Assembly: GCA_035578155.1 (NCBI GenBank)
Contig: JAPWDM010000016.1
Coordinates: 12,568,608 to 12,632,607, forward strand
Source: Brachynemurus nebulosus
Lineage: Eukaryota; Arthropoda; Insecta; Neuroptera; Myrmeleontidae
Length of the DNA stretch: 64,000 bases
Direction of reading: 5' to 3'
Below, piece after piece: positions 22,176 through 35,738 of this stretch. The position numbers were made by a program, and so were the translations under genes. A model generated the notes under the pieces. That model searched no databases. It was given only the letters and a program-made list of their open reading frames with translations, and was not told the DNA's origin. Each line of letters opens with the position of its first letter. The first letter of the stretch is position 1.

Positions 22176-22200
22176 CTGCAAAAAAAAAGAAAATATATTT
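22176..22200 (-). other. Splice acceptor upstream of the bHLH start codon
   Basis: On the minus strand, TTTTCTTTTTTTTTGCAG ends at 22176, leaving an eight-base 5' UTR segment (GATCCGTA) before ATG. The transcription start and at least one non-coding exon must lie at higher coordinates. Confidence 0.75.
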
Positions 22201-23878
22201 ATTAAAATATATTTAATAAGTTAAATAACTTTAAATCTTAATTACCTAAATATGTTTAGGAGTCAAGAATAAAGTTTTCAAACTAGGAAGTAAAAATATA
22301 CAAAAATGTATTGTAAAATATTAATATTTTTAATGGTGTAATATTTTTAAAAATAACAAAACTGAGATTAACTTAACAGCTAGAGCTATCAAAATAAAAT
22401 GATATTTAAATAAGTATACCTCGCGCCATTTATCTGCGAAGGTGTAAAAATTTTAATTTTATTTTTTGTAAATATTATGTACAAAATGTCTTTGACTAAG
22501 GAAATAAAACAGTATTTTTTGAACGAATACAAAACATCTTCCTCTGTCAACAAACGTATATTTTTATTAATCATCATTTTTTGTTTTTTGGTTTTTCATA
22601 CGTATTTTATTTGTAAATAAAATATATCTGATTTAGCAAAATGGCAGAAATAAAATTAAGTGCATACATACATACAGAATGTATTAATGCATAAAATAAA
22701 TTTTCATATATATGTAGTTATATACTAATAATAATAATGGTTATGATTATGATTACTGTAATAAATGAAGATGATTTTATTAGATAGTTTTATTACTTAA
22801 TCAAAAAATAAGGTCAAAATAGATGAGACAACTAACCATGTATCTGTGGTAATAAAATAATTACAGTAAATTAACCCTTTACAAACAAAAAATGTTAACT
22901 GGATATTTAAAACGAAATACCATAATAAAAGATTGAAAATTAATATAAGAGAAAATTTTATTACCTTTCTTTACTGATTGTGGTACCTTTTCAAAAAGAT
23001 ATAATTATATACAAAGAAACTTATTTTATTATACAAAGTAATGCACATTTCTCAAGTTTTACGTTGGTAATGCAAATATTGATTCTGATTATAAGAATGC
23101 TCGCTCACGCAATTTTATTGACAATCAATGTATTATAGAATGATTTATTTGAAATATATTATCAATACTTCAGTGTGTTTGTGCAGCCTAGATAGCTTTT
23201 AATATTTTTCTTGTAATTTGAATTGTACAAAAAACTGTATATTTTCGGAAATATTTGATGGATCAGAAAATGAATTCTTTCTAATAATATTTAAAATTGC
23301 GGGCCGCATTTGCCTCGCGAGGCGTACTTTAGGAATTCTTGACGACCACTGGTTAAAAATAACAAATATTTTCAATAAAATATTTTTAACTCTCGGGTTA
23401 AACCAGAAATGAACATCAGCTTTCTTATCTCAAATGAAACTTGGTAGTTTAGAGAATATATGTATATTTGGATTGTATTTTTACCCTATGCCTATTTTTG
23501 AGCCTATATTTGTTAAAAGTTTTCACAGATATAACAAACAAATTCGTTGAATACTACTTGTACTAATGCTCTATATCTGACAGTAGTATTTCACCTTAAA
23601 AGCCGTCAAAATTTAATGAACGGTCTACGTGAATTACTCTGTATAAAATATATTATTAATTCTTTAACTCTTTTTTGGCATATGGACTTGAACTTTCCGC
23701 AGGGGTGACATCGCAATATTTTATTTTTTTTTTTTTTTGACTGGGTTTTTAAATTACATGATTTATTATACTTATGCTAATTTCACAAAAAAAATTTCTA
23801 AGAATAATTCAAATAAGTGATATTCCGTCCTTTAAAATTGCTAGAATTTTTGGTAATATTTGATATTTTATTAATTAA
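22201..23878. other. Probable intron of the bHLH gene, nothing else recognised
   Basis: AT-rich DNA upstream of the coding exon. Short frames at 22389-22577 (-) and 23218-23412 (+) lack any signature. No promoter could be assigned. Confidence 0.4.
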
Positions 23879-24440
23879 ACTAGCCATATGCCCGATGGGA
23901 TTTCCCATCGGCAACATCTTTTTATTAGGTACTCACTTTCTGCTCACTTAATATTTTTCAAAAGCCTAAATCAATATTCACGTTTCTAACTTCAAAAATA
24001 ACGAACTTCCCATATGAACTTTCATTTTCTGTTTTAACTCCTTGGGGAATAAATTTCCAGAAACAACTGTCTTTTATTTATAAATAGAAGCCTAAACGCC
24101 AATTTTTATAACTCCTATGCTTAATTTCGTCCTTCTAAACCCAACAGTTTAGGTTGTGCGTTGTCTGTCAGTCAAAATTAAAGATTCATTAAATAAGATA
24201 TTTTTTATTTTAATATTCATAGTAACATATTTTTCTAACTTCAAAAATAACGAATTTCCATAAAAATTTGCATTCCCTATTTAACCCACTTAGGGGGCGA
24301 ATTTTCAAAAATCCTTTCTTAGTGGTCACTTACGTTACATAGGGAACTCCTGTGCAAAATTTCATTGTACTAATACCAATGGTTTAGGCTGTGCGTTGTC
24401 TGTCAGTCAGTCAGTGTTACAAATTTATTAAGTAGATTAT
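23879..24440 (-). repeat. Insect repeat ending in GGCTAGT, minus orientation
   Basis: Read on the minus strand it opens GACTGACTGACAGACAACGC and closes with GCCGATGGGAAATCCCATCG then GGCATATGGCTAGT. Two diverged modules lie between, each with ACGCACAGCCTAAACC and a TTCGTTATTTTTGAAGTTAG-like word. It shares the plan of 33140-33655. Confidence 0.6.
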
Positions 24441-25263
<823 letters not shown>

Positions 25264-25817
25264 AACTTTCCTTGAAATAGTCAATTATGTCACTTTCAAA
25301 ATTAACCATACATTTTATTGGAGCATAATAGGTTGAAATTCGGTTTTGTTTTAAAATTAAACAAAAAAAACTTTGATATCATTTAAAACGAATGAAACAA
25401 TATTAAATATGTTTTCAAAATTAAAATAAATTTAGATACAAATTTTATATATGTACATACTTTTTTTTGTTTAGCTCTAAAACAAAACCGATATAATTTT
25501 CTAATATTTTGAAACGAACATATGTTATTTCAACCCGGAATTTTGGACTTTTAATCGTTAACACAGATGTGCAATAATTTCATTTGTTTTATTTTTTTCT
25601 TAACAACAAAGTACCATATATTCAAGTATACCTACTTACTATGTAAACATTATGTATGGTATGGTATGGTATTCAGACAACACAAGACCATACACAAATG
25701 CTTGTTTGTTGTGTTGCATGTGTATATTTTACATATGGATATGGATATTATATGCATTCATTTCTACATCTGGTATTAAAATTTAATTTCAAAACTTGTT
25801 TACAATAATTATTTTAA

Positions 25818-25994
25818 TCATATATCTGTTCTCTGGCTGTTTTGTTGGTCCATTTGTTCAGTTCGTTGTGTTAAAGTTACAGATTCTGTATGCCAAAGCT
25901 GCACATATTGTGGTCCTTGTTCAAAGCGACACATCCATTTAACATTAACAACTAAAGTATTTAAAAATGTGTTGAGGATACCCAAAGATGACAT
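25818..25994 (-). CDS. Unidentified 58-codon ORF (small protein or exon fragment)
   Basis: ATG at 25994 directly follows a T-rich tract and the frame stops with TGA at 25818. The protein starts MSSLGILNTFLNTLVVNVKW, continues MCRFEQGPQYVQLWHTESVT and ends LTQRTEQMDQQNSQRTDI. Balanced Gln, Thr, Glu and Trp and G/C-containing codons (GGA CCA CAA TAT GTG CAG) contrast with the Lys/Ile/Phe/Tyr-biased junk frames around it. Residues 4-18 are hydrophobic and could be a short membrane anchor. I do not recognise the family. It may be a true micropeptide, the last exon of a longer gene (the T tract lacks an AG right before it), or a transposon fragment. It lies in the presumed upstream region of the bHLH gene on the same strand. 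Confidence 0.35.
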   Translation of the reverse strand: MSSLGILNTFLNTLVVNVKWMCRFEQGPQYVQLWHTESVTLTQRTEQMDQQNSQRTDI

Positions 25995-26811
25995 TTAAAA
26001 AAAAAAAAAAAATACGAAATTAAGATATTTCTATGTTTATTGTTGCCACATTTAGGGGAAATAACATAATTATACGTCTAATCGTTAATTAACATACTTT
26101 TAAATATTTTTAGTATAGTCAGCAATTAATCAAGTTAATTATCTTGAACTGCTTCTTTTTTTAGACTGAGTCAATGTTTCTATTAATAACTGATTTGTTA
26201 AATTTATTTATTATTTTCAATTTTCAAAACTTTTTTAAATAATAATCACTCATTTACCCACGCTTCTCACATTACTAACGGCTGTTTTCTAACAAAAGAA
26301 AATAAAGATTCATTTATTCTACCCAATTCTAGTGTATGTCCGTATTTTTTGAAAAAACCTATGAGCTACAATTGTTTACTAACACACCTATATTGGAATG
26401 CCATTGTCATTTTGATGTGGTAAGCACTACGCATCATTTAATTAAAAACACATTTTATAAATATAACATTAATTTCATAATATATATACAGAAAAAGTCA
26501 CATTTTTTCGTGAGTATTGCCCTTTGAGCAAAAAAATTGGCATACTATAAATTTTAACGATCTTAAAGGTCCATATTATTTATTAAAGAAAATTGATATA
26601 AATTATGTTTACTCCTTATTTATAAATTACGAGTATATAACTGAATGATATATAACTTTGTTTCCTATTCGAAATGCCATAAAATATTAAGGCGTTACAT
26701 TACTGGAAAAAATTTTCGTTTTTTTTTTTTTTTTGTGTAAATGATATATTAACATCTCTAGAATGATATCCAAAAAAAAAAAAAAAAAAATAAAATAAAA
26801 TAAAATATAAC
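25995..26811. other. No gene seen
   Basis: Includes A/T homopolymers at about 25997, 26718 and 26773. A frame at 26336-26527 (+) contains GATGTGGTAAGC, which looks like a splice donor, but no family match or acceptor supports an exon. Confidence 0.3.
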
Positions 26812-27719
26812 TAAGGTAACGGGCCTAGTTTCTGACCTTTTTAGAGTGACGGCTGAGGTTAAACGACAGTAATAAATATAAGTTTAAACTTAAGAGACAA
26901 TTAATAATTTTATCAACTAGTTTATGGCTTTCAAAATAAAGTCATACAAGTAAAATAATTATTTGAATTGAATTAATAATTTAAATTAATGTTTTAAAAA
27001 TTGACAAAAAGGACCCAGTTTCTGACCTTCAAAATTTCTCATGTGATAGTTTTTGACCCTGACAGTGGCCTAGTTTCTGATCCTTAAATTTAAAAACGCC
27101 GTGAGCAGCGGGGCCCCATCACGGTAGTCGAATTTTCCCCTTCATCTTCGGTATTGAATGTCTACAAGCGAAATGTGATTGAAAGTCTACAACCGAATTG
27201 TCATTTTGTTGGTTTCAAAACTGGTGATGAGTGTTCGGCTGATCGAGGCTTTAAAAAAAGGTTTTAAGTATTTAAGGGCTGTATCTCAGTAAATTTCAAT
27301 TTTGTGCCGAAAACAGGTAGCAGAAAAAAAGCCAACACAATTCGTACGAGGACATTCCTGCCCATGTTTATCCGCTAATTGCCTTTATGTTTTAATTTTA
27401 AAAATTAAAAAAGGACCTTAAATAGTAAACTGGAAGGCCTTTATAAAGATATTTTTTCTTTCCAAAAAAATCCAAAATTTCTATTTTATAAATACTAAAA
27501 ATCCAAAATTCCTAATTTATAAATAAACAGTGACTTTAATAACATTTTTAAATTACTTAATATGTATGTATTTCATTTGTCATAAAAGTAAGTTCACTTT
27601 TTTTTAAAATTTTTTAAAATTACTATTCGCCTACTTGTATTTAGAATAAACATAATGCTTTTAAAACACATTTAACAATAGCATTCAATTCCGATGTAAA
27701 AATGGGAGAAGTGCGGGGA

Positions 27720-28590
27720 AAAGTGATGCGGACTCCCTACAAGGTACTAGCTGGATACTAACTGAATACACGTACAAAATTTCAGCCCTCTAGGTTTCCT
27801 TATGGAGTCTCTAGACATGTTAGAAAACAAGCAAAAAAATTAAGGAAATATTGGCGTAAAAATCGTGGGGGTAAGGGTTAAAAGTTGAAACCTCCAAAAA
27901 ACAGTGTCTGGCTATTAGCTTAACCTGTACACCAAATTTCAGCCCTCTAGGTTTATTTGGGGAGATTTTGACCCGAACGAAACTGTTAAAAAACAAGAAA
28001 AATCATGTTCTTTTGGGTATAAAAATGGTGGGGGTAGGGGTTAAAAGTCGAGACCCCCAAAAGGCACCCCCTTGATACTAACTCAATTCGAATACAAAAT
28101 TTCAGCCCTCTAGGTTTATTTGGGTGACCTGTGCGAGTGGTACAAACTTCGAAAACGTCGAAAATGCATGAAATTGTAGCTTAAAAATGAGGGGGGTGGG
28201 GGTAAAATATTAAAACCTCCAAAAAGCACAACCTAGGTACGAACTTTATCAACACACCAAATTTCAACCCTCTACGTTAATTCTGGGGGGCTGGGGGCCT
28301 GTTAGATCCAGCGAAAATCGTTTTTCCCCCCTCTACTCCCACCATATCATCCTAGGAAGCTGAATTTTGGATATGTTGTAGATAATTGACCGAAACATTA
28401 TTTAAAACCGGTTTGGAAAAGTTTTATTGCTTTTCCGCCCCCCACCACCCCCTTAAAGGTCGGGTCCGAAAAAAAATTTGCCCAAAATTTGACCCCACTT
28501 TGATAGTATTGTTGTGCATCGGAATAAGCCCCACTTACCAAATTTCATCTCTTAACTTCCATAGGGGGGCCCTACACATATTAAAAGGTT
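27720..28590 (+). repeat. Diverged tandem array, period about 160 bp
   Basis: CAAATTTCAGCCCTCTAGGT or a variant marks the units at about 27774, 27930, 28094, 28256 and, weakly, 28535. GGGGGT runs and 'ACCTCCAAAAAGCA' recur at matching offsets. Confidence 0.75.
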
Positions 28591-28595
28591 GCGGG

Positions 28596-28696
<101 letters not shown>

Positions 28697-29405
28697 CATC
28701 TTTTTTTTTTACATAATCGTGTTCTACGGGTCCGAAAACGGATAGCGCCCCTGGTCTCGCCTCTCGCAGCTCTTATCGTATAGACTGTATAAGTCTAATT
28801 TTTCGGAGAAAATTCGACTAAAAATACAGTTTTTTAAAATTTAATTTATAAATAATTTTTTATTGATAAAAATGAATGTTTAATGTTATATACGTTATGA
28901 AAAATAACAAAAACTAATCGAAGATAACTATAAATAACAAAATAACTAACAAAAACTGGTTAGAATTTAATTGGGCCATACCACTTTAGAAGTGAGCCTA
29001 GTAATTGACCCTCATATTTCAATAATAAAAATCATTCTAAGGTATTTTATAAATATTTTAAAATAAATTTTAAACAAATATTAACCTGCTCATATATTTT
29101 TAATTAAGTTTTCATACTTACATGATGAATATTGCACAGATCAAAATGAGTACTTTGTAACATAAACTGTTAGGAAACTACCAAAAAAATAGTTTTTACA
29201 CACATTTTAAACTTAAAAATTTTTTTTTATTTAGTTAATATATTCTAAACTTTTTAAATTGCTGTTCATTAGACACAGAATAGACTACTTTAAATTAAGA
29301 ATTTATTTTTTTTCTTATTTAAAATATAGTTTTTTTATTAATTTATAACAAAGTTGAAAAGTTCAGAAACTGGGCCAGGGTCAATTACCGGGTCTTTTAC
29401 CTTAC

Positions 29406-30492
29406 GGAAAAATTTTAAAAATCGTTTTGAACCCGATTTCTGAAACAAGTTCAAGAATAACTTACAGATGACGTTAATGATGGACATAAGCAAAACAATA
29501 AACACGTTTTCCTCGAAACCGCGTTTTCAAAACAGTGGACAAGATAAGTCAAACAATTTTTATTCGATTAACTCGGAATTTTACCAGTAGCTTCTCAAAT
29601 ATATTATCAAGGGCGATACATATAAATTTTGAAACTGGTTAACAAATAAATCTTTTATAAACAAATTAATGTTGATTTTTCATCAATTTTCAAAATTTTT
29701 TTTTAAACTTGTGCTATTTATTGAAAAGTCAATATTCTTTATTAATCTTATGTACCGCTTCAGTAAAATTAGCGTAAATGATAAATACATATTTTTCATG
29801 TTTGAAAATTGTTATTGCCTACCATAAATCTCTTCGGAAAAAGCATCTACATTGGAGTTTCCCGCGCCGCCAGTCTATTTTCTAAACTGGAAGAAAATTT
29901 TTTTGTGTACCTCAGATCACGTATAGTATATTCTCAAAGTTTTATATTGATAGCATTTTTCGTTACTGAGAAAAAAAATTCTCGAATAAAACTATCTGTT
30001 CTGGCATTTCAAAGTGATGTAATGCCTTAATAACAGTCCAAAAATCTAGCAATAATTAATGAAACAATTAACTAATTGATTAATATTTTGTAATAATTGT
30101 GATTAATTGTATATCGTAGTAATTAATCGTAATAATTAATCAAATTTTGACAATAAAGAAAAAAAAACTTTCGATTTCTCAAATGTAATCAAATATAATA
30201 GTTTACAGCTATAAATAATAGACTGTGTAAGAGTTAAATCGTGAGTTTAAAATTGTGAGAAATACAATATTATCTCTTACTGAATAATAAAAATATTTGC
30301 ATAGGTCGCTAAATCGAAATTGTGGAAAATTATACCACCAAACATATTGTACACATACATATATCACGAAAAATGCTTACTACTGTTTTAACTTTCATTT
30401 GGTTCCAATATTTTCTGTCTGTTGATACCCATAAAAAAATTAAATTATTTAATCTAAATTTCTTTTAAAAACTTTTCTGAACCTTTAACCTA
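29406..30492. other. No gene seen
   Basis: AT-rich. The stretch 30050-30140 is dominated by TAATTAAT-type words. Confidence 0.4.
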
Positions 30493-30494
30493 TA

Positions 30495-30724
30495 GGGTAA
30501 AAGCCCCCTTTGTGGAACAGTATCTAATACTGGAACAGTTTTGACATTTACCTATTTATTTCTTTAATTAAGTAAGGAAACTTTAAATACGAGGTGAATT
30601 TCAATTGAAAAACAATCATTCTATTAATAATAATTTTTGTTATCAGACGTTTCTTTCAGAAATAACTTCATTAATATGTAAATGTTCATAATTAGATACC
30701 GTTCCACAAAGGGGGCTTTTACCC
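30495..30724. mobile_element. 230-bp TA-flanked palindromic MITE, copy 1
   Basis: GGGTAAAAGCCCCCTTTGTG opens it and the reverse complement closes it; the TIR is about 35 bp. TA flanks both sides (30493-30494, 30725-30726). The interior (TCTTTAATTAAGTAAGGAAA, TTTTTGTTATCAGACG) matches the 577-bp relative at 60375-60951. Confidence 0.8.
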
Positions 30725-31665
30725 TAGGTGTCTGTAAATAAAAATAATAAAAAATAAATAAAAGTAACCGAGTCAACATGGTAAAACGTTGCTGAGTCGG
30801 TCACCTACTTAAATTGCATTACAACGTCGAAACTAACCTTTTCAGTCCGAATTCGGGCACATACTTAGAAACCAGAGCTTGTTTACAACAGTTGATGATT
30901 GGTTGCAAAGCTTGTAAAGTCAGATGTAAGAAATATGGAAAAAAAATCAATGGTACACCACACACAAAGACTAAGATATTTTATTGGTTAACATAGAGTA
31001 AGGGATAGTGTTTTACAAATTAGTATGATGTAATAAAATAACATAGGCCTATTTTAACATCTTAAATTATGTTATATCTATCAAACGAATACTTAAATTT
31101 AAAAGAAACAAGATTTCTCATCAAAAATGACAGCGATCGACTCAACAATAGAATTTGTTTACACCGAATATTTTTTTTTGTTGCTAAGGATACGAATATA
31201 CACCTATCGAAATATCGATGCCGATTAAGTTTAGAGTCGAATAAAACCATCTCTTTTCGATTTATTATTCAATATCTGATTATGTATGCCTTAACCAGAC
31301 AAAAATATTTCGTCGCTGTTTTTAGGTTATTTGGTCAACCTAGCATTATATTTGAGACAAACCAATCAGAGTAGAAAGACATTTTACAGTTGCTTAGAGT
31401 CTTTATAAACGATGAAAACGAGACCAATTGCGAAACATTAGGACGTCTGGTCTCTTAATAACAAACATTTTTACCGATCGGGACATGGGTGACCGATTCA
31501 AGAACCCCTGACCGAGTCAAGACCATTTTACGGTATGTTATCTTTCTATAATATTTAATAACATTATATTATGACATTACGTCCATTACCTTGTTCATTT
31601 AAAATTCAATAAAAAAAATTTTAAAAAATCTTCATTACATATGCTTAAAATATCTGGTTAATTTT
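30725..31665. other. Unclassified, with two mirrored GAGTCGGTCA blocks
   Basis: GCTGAGTCGGTCACC near 30790 and, in reverse orientation, GACTCGGTCAGGGGTT and GAATCGGTCACCC near 31490-31530 suggest an inverted-end element of about 750 bp. Ends and target duplication are not clean. Frames at 30814-30996 and 31069-31374 are not supported. Confidence 0.25.
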
Positions 31666-31669
31666 AATT

Positions 31670-32229
31670 TAAAAAAAATGAGACAGAGATATGGCATTAT
31701 AATACACAGATTTTGAATAACTACCATTTGCTTTACGTAAAAAAAATGAAATTTTTCTATATTTTATAAGGAATTGAGAGAGAAATATAAATTACTTATT
31801 ACACTGACAAAAAGAGCAAAGTGAGGCAAAAGTGAAAAATTACAATTTTCTCGAAAACTACTGAACATAGAAAGAAAATTATAAGAACATTTTCTTCACA
31901 ATTTTTTTTTCCGTTTCAACGATATAAAAATCGAACTGTCTTATGATAGGATCGAATGATAAAAAATGGCCAGAAAACCTACTTCTGGGCATCCGACGTG
32001 TCTGGCTAACGAACTTAGCCGAGCAATCCGGAATCCAGTTCGCACACAAAATTTCATAAGCATTAAACGTTTCGTTCGAGAGTTATCGTGCGGATACATT
32101 TATCGCGCGGAAATTTTAGTGAATATCATTTTCGTATTCTAGGGACCCCAAAACATATTTCTGTTATAGTCTCGGCCTCAGATTGCGTCATGAGTAATAG
32201 CTGAATTTCGAGTTTTCGAAATTCGCTAA
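31670..32229 (+). repeat. Repeat family B (CCGACGTGTCTGGCTAACG), copy without TA tract
   Basis: Diagnostic words in order: AATGAGACAGAGA, ATCCGACGTGTCTGGCTAAC, CACACAAAATTTCATAAGCA, GAGAGTTATCGTGCGGATAC, TTTTAGTGAATATCATTTTC, GAAATTCGCTA. Where other copies have (TA)n this one has only CATTTATCGCGCGG. Not coding. Confidence 0.75.
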
Positions 32230-33139
32230 AAAGGAAAATTTTAGACCATAGCTATGTTGAATGAATTCATTTAAAAATTTTTATCATTTAAAATTATGTA
32301 CAATTAATTTTTCTCTTCGGTACTATCGTATTGTCTAGTTTAATTGTTATATACGCTCAAGTATCATGATGATTTTCACAATATACGAATCCTATTCTAA
32401 ATTATGGGACAAAATCTTATGGAAATTCGCCTATGAAAGTAGAGCCAATACAAGTACACCTGTATATTAAAAACACAATTTGTTTATTTTAAAAGTTGCT
32501 TATACTTATAAGTAACGTTATATATAAATAATACTTTGTCATTTGTTTTTATATTCGTCTGACCAACATATACGATCCATACGTAATTGTCGCAGTTGCC
32601 TTTACGTATTTTGATCCATTGCTGTACTTAAATTTTTTTATATGTATGAGTTCGCGTATACTACACTTTTATTTACATATAAAACTGTAGGATTGCATTT
32701 ATATGTATAGTTCAGTTTAACTGAAAGTAAGTGGAAAATATATTACAATCCGTTGACTATAGAAAATATTAAAAAATAAGCCAATTCAGGAATTCTTTAT
32801 AAATTATAATTGGGCGTCTTAATAACGTATTGACCATGCGTCTTAATAGCTGATTGACGCTCTATTTTCAGTCAAATATCCGCATAAAGTAAATTGAAAA
32901 TATACATTGAATATGTATTTAACTCTACATCTCTACTCTACAATACATTGAATATGTATTTAACTCTACGTAATAATGGTATAACTATACTCTAACGGTA
33001 TATTCACTTGAATTCAAGTAGTAATATAATAAAACTGTAACGAGACCATTTCTGTACATGGAATATTTTTTTAAAATTGTACTGGTACTGTAAATAGTTA
33101 TCGATATATGTAGATATCAAAAAAGCGATTTTTAAAATT
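32230..33139. other. No gene seen
   Basis: AT-rich. TACATTGAATATGTATTTAA occurs twice in about 40 bases near 32905-32960, a small local duplication. Confidence 0.4.
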
Positions 33140-33655
33140 TTTGTCCGTCTGTCTGTCTGTCTGTTCACGCATCACGCAAAAACTACTGAACGGGTTTTAA
33201 TGAAATTTTGTGTGATGATAACTTATTACCTGGGTCAACATCTAAGATACTTTTTACTCCGGTAAAATGTCTCATTCCCACGGGAAAATGGAAAAACCAT
33301 TTTGAGCATGTATACACATTACGCAAAAACTACTGGACAGATTTAAATAAAATTTGGTGTGATAATAACTTATTGCCTGGATCAATATTTAAGCCACTTT
33401 TTACTCCAGGAAAATGTCTCATTCCCACGGGAAAATAGAAAAACCATTTTGAGCATGTGTACACATTACGCAAAAACTATTGGACGGATTTTTATGAAAT
33501 TTGGTCTGATGTTAATTTATTACCTGGGTCAACATATAAAATACTTTTTATTGCGGTAAAATATCCCCTTCCCTTGGGAAAATATAAAAACTTTTTTAAA
33601 CATATGCATGCATTACGCAAATGTCGCGCGAACGACGTCGAGGGTATAGCTAGTT
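33140..33655 (+). repeat. Insect repeat with three 147-bp modules ending in AGCTAGT
   Basis: It opens CCGTCTGTCTGTCTGTCTG. Three modules follow, each with ACGCAAAAACTA(C/T)TG, GAAATTTGGT, TTATTACCTGGGTCAACAT and CCCACGGGAAAATGG-type words. It closes GACGTCGAGGGTATAGCTAGT. The frames at 33208-33663 are produced by the repeat and change phase between modules. Confidence 0.75.
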
Positions 33656-33712
33656 TCAACTAATAACACTAATATAAATTATAATTTTACAGGGTACATA
33701 TTTTTAGCGTAT

Positions 33713-33878
33713 AGGAGTCTGCACATTCTCGCCGAGGTTGGATGAGGTTCCTCGTCGAGTTCCTCGCTGAGGTTGGTTCTGCCATATGAATAGCATTAAA
33801 ACACCAACCTCGAGACACAACGAAATGACCCTCTACATTCTCGTTTCGTCCAACCTCGGCGAGAATGTGGAGACTCCT
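33713..33878. mobile_element. 166-bp GC-rich foldback MITE
   Basis: AGGAGTCTGCACATTCTCGC at the left is mirrored at the right (GCGAGAATGTGGAGACTCCT), with one mismatch over about 30 bp. The trinucleotide TAT flanks both sides (33710-33712, 33879-33881), suggesting a 3-bp duplication as in Harbinger-type elements; a TA reading is possible. Inner CGAGGTTGG and CCAACCTCG words form further hairpins. Confidence 0.75.
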
Positions 33879-33881
33879 TAT

Positions 33882-35064
33882 CGTATCGCAGTTATCATTA
33901 TCACTTTATCAGTTATACACCATGAGTAGATATGTACTGTATGTTCGTAAGTGAGAGACGAAGCAGATATCAGAACTCAGCATCTGAGTCAGCATCTCAT
34001 ATACGCTCACTTCGCTCTTTACAAATAAGCAAATAACCAACATTATTTTGATCGTATTCATATAACAATCACCACATACATACATAGCAGGAATAGTAAC
34101 ATGAAGTGATATGTATACGTAAACTGGTAAGTATGAAATGAACACAACAAAAGTGTCGTCGGCAGACTGGCGCCACTTGGCCAGGCAGGCAAGCAAGCGC
34201 ATTCCACACAAACACACATAGAGCCACACAATCAGTACATAACTTCGTCATTGGCGACAAATCAACAAAATATAATATGTATGTATACCTATACATACAA
34301 TAATAGAATATCATACGTATGGATTATGCATGTAGCTTTAATATTACAATTTAGTTTTGAAACATCTGTGCACCAAGTTGTGAATGTATTACATATCCGT
34401 GTGCACACTTGTTCAATCGGATACATACATACATATGTACATTGTATTTACTGCTTGAATTATGTTGTTATTGTATACAATGTTTCACAATAATTTAATA
34501 AATTTAACATTTAAGGATTATTATTATTATAAATTATTATCATCAAGACTTCTAAGGCTGTTTATTTGCAAAAAAGGGAAGTAGAGTACGTTCTCAAGTA
34601 AGACACATATGTAAATATTAAAAAAAGATCTCGTAAATGATAGTAAAAATAAATGTAAATGTTAAATTTACAAAAAAAAAAATTAATTAATTTCAAAAAA
34701 TTAAAAAAATTGGGACACTGCTATTACAGTTGGAATTGGATGTCCGTTTTTACTGTGGAAGTTCTGCAAGAACTTCCGTTTCTGATTCCATTTCGGTATT
34801 ATAATAATAGATGTTTAGCGGAACTAATGACTTAAAATTTACATCAAGAATAATTTGAAAAATTTAAGAAAATGAAGGCGGGTCTTAAAAAAATAAGAAA
34901 AGCAAGAGCGTTGTGTTTCCGTATAATTTAATACGCCTTTAAACCAAGGATTACGAAAGATTTAGTTTTGAGATTTATCAGATCAAAAAGGAAGTTATTA
35001 CTTGGTTGCTAAAATTATGGCTTGTTTTCGTTTTGCTTTTACTTCTGTTACTGTTAAAAAATAA
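33882..35064. other. No gene seen
   Basis: 33.9-34.5 kb is rich in CACATACATA and TATGTACAT words, giving overlapping spurious frames on both strands. The remainder is AT-rich. Confidence 0.4.
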
Positions 35065-35065
35065 A

Positions 35066-35738
<673 letters not shown>

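Noticed and set aside
30725..31540. Transposon with GAGTCGGTCA ends
   Set aside because: The mirrored blocks do not align as clean terminal repeats and no target duplication is visible; noted only as unclassified.
33208..33663. Three overlapping frames with YTLRKNYWTD repeats
   Set aside because: Generated by the 147-bp repeat modules, in different phases.
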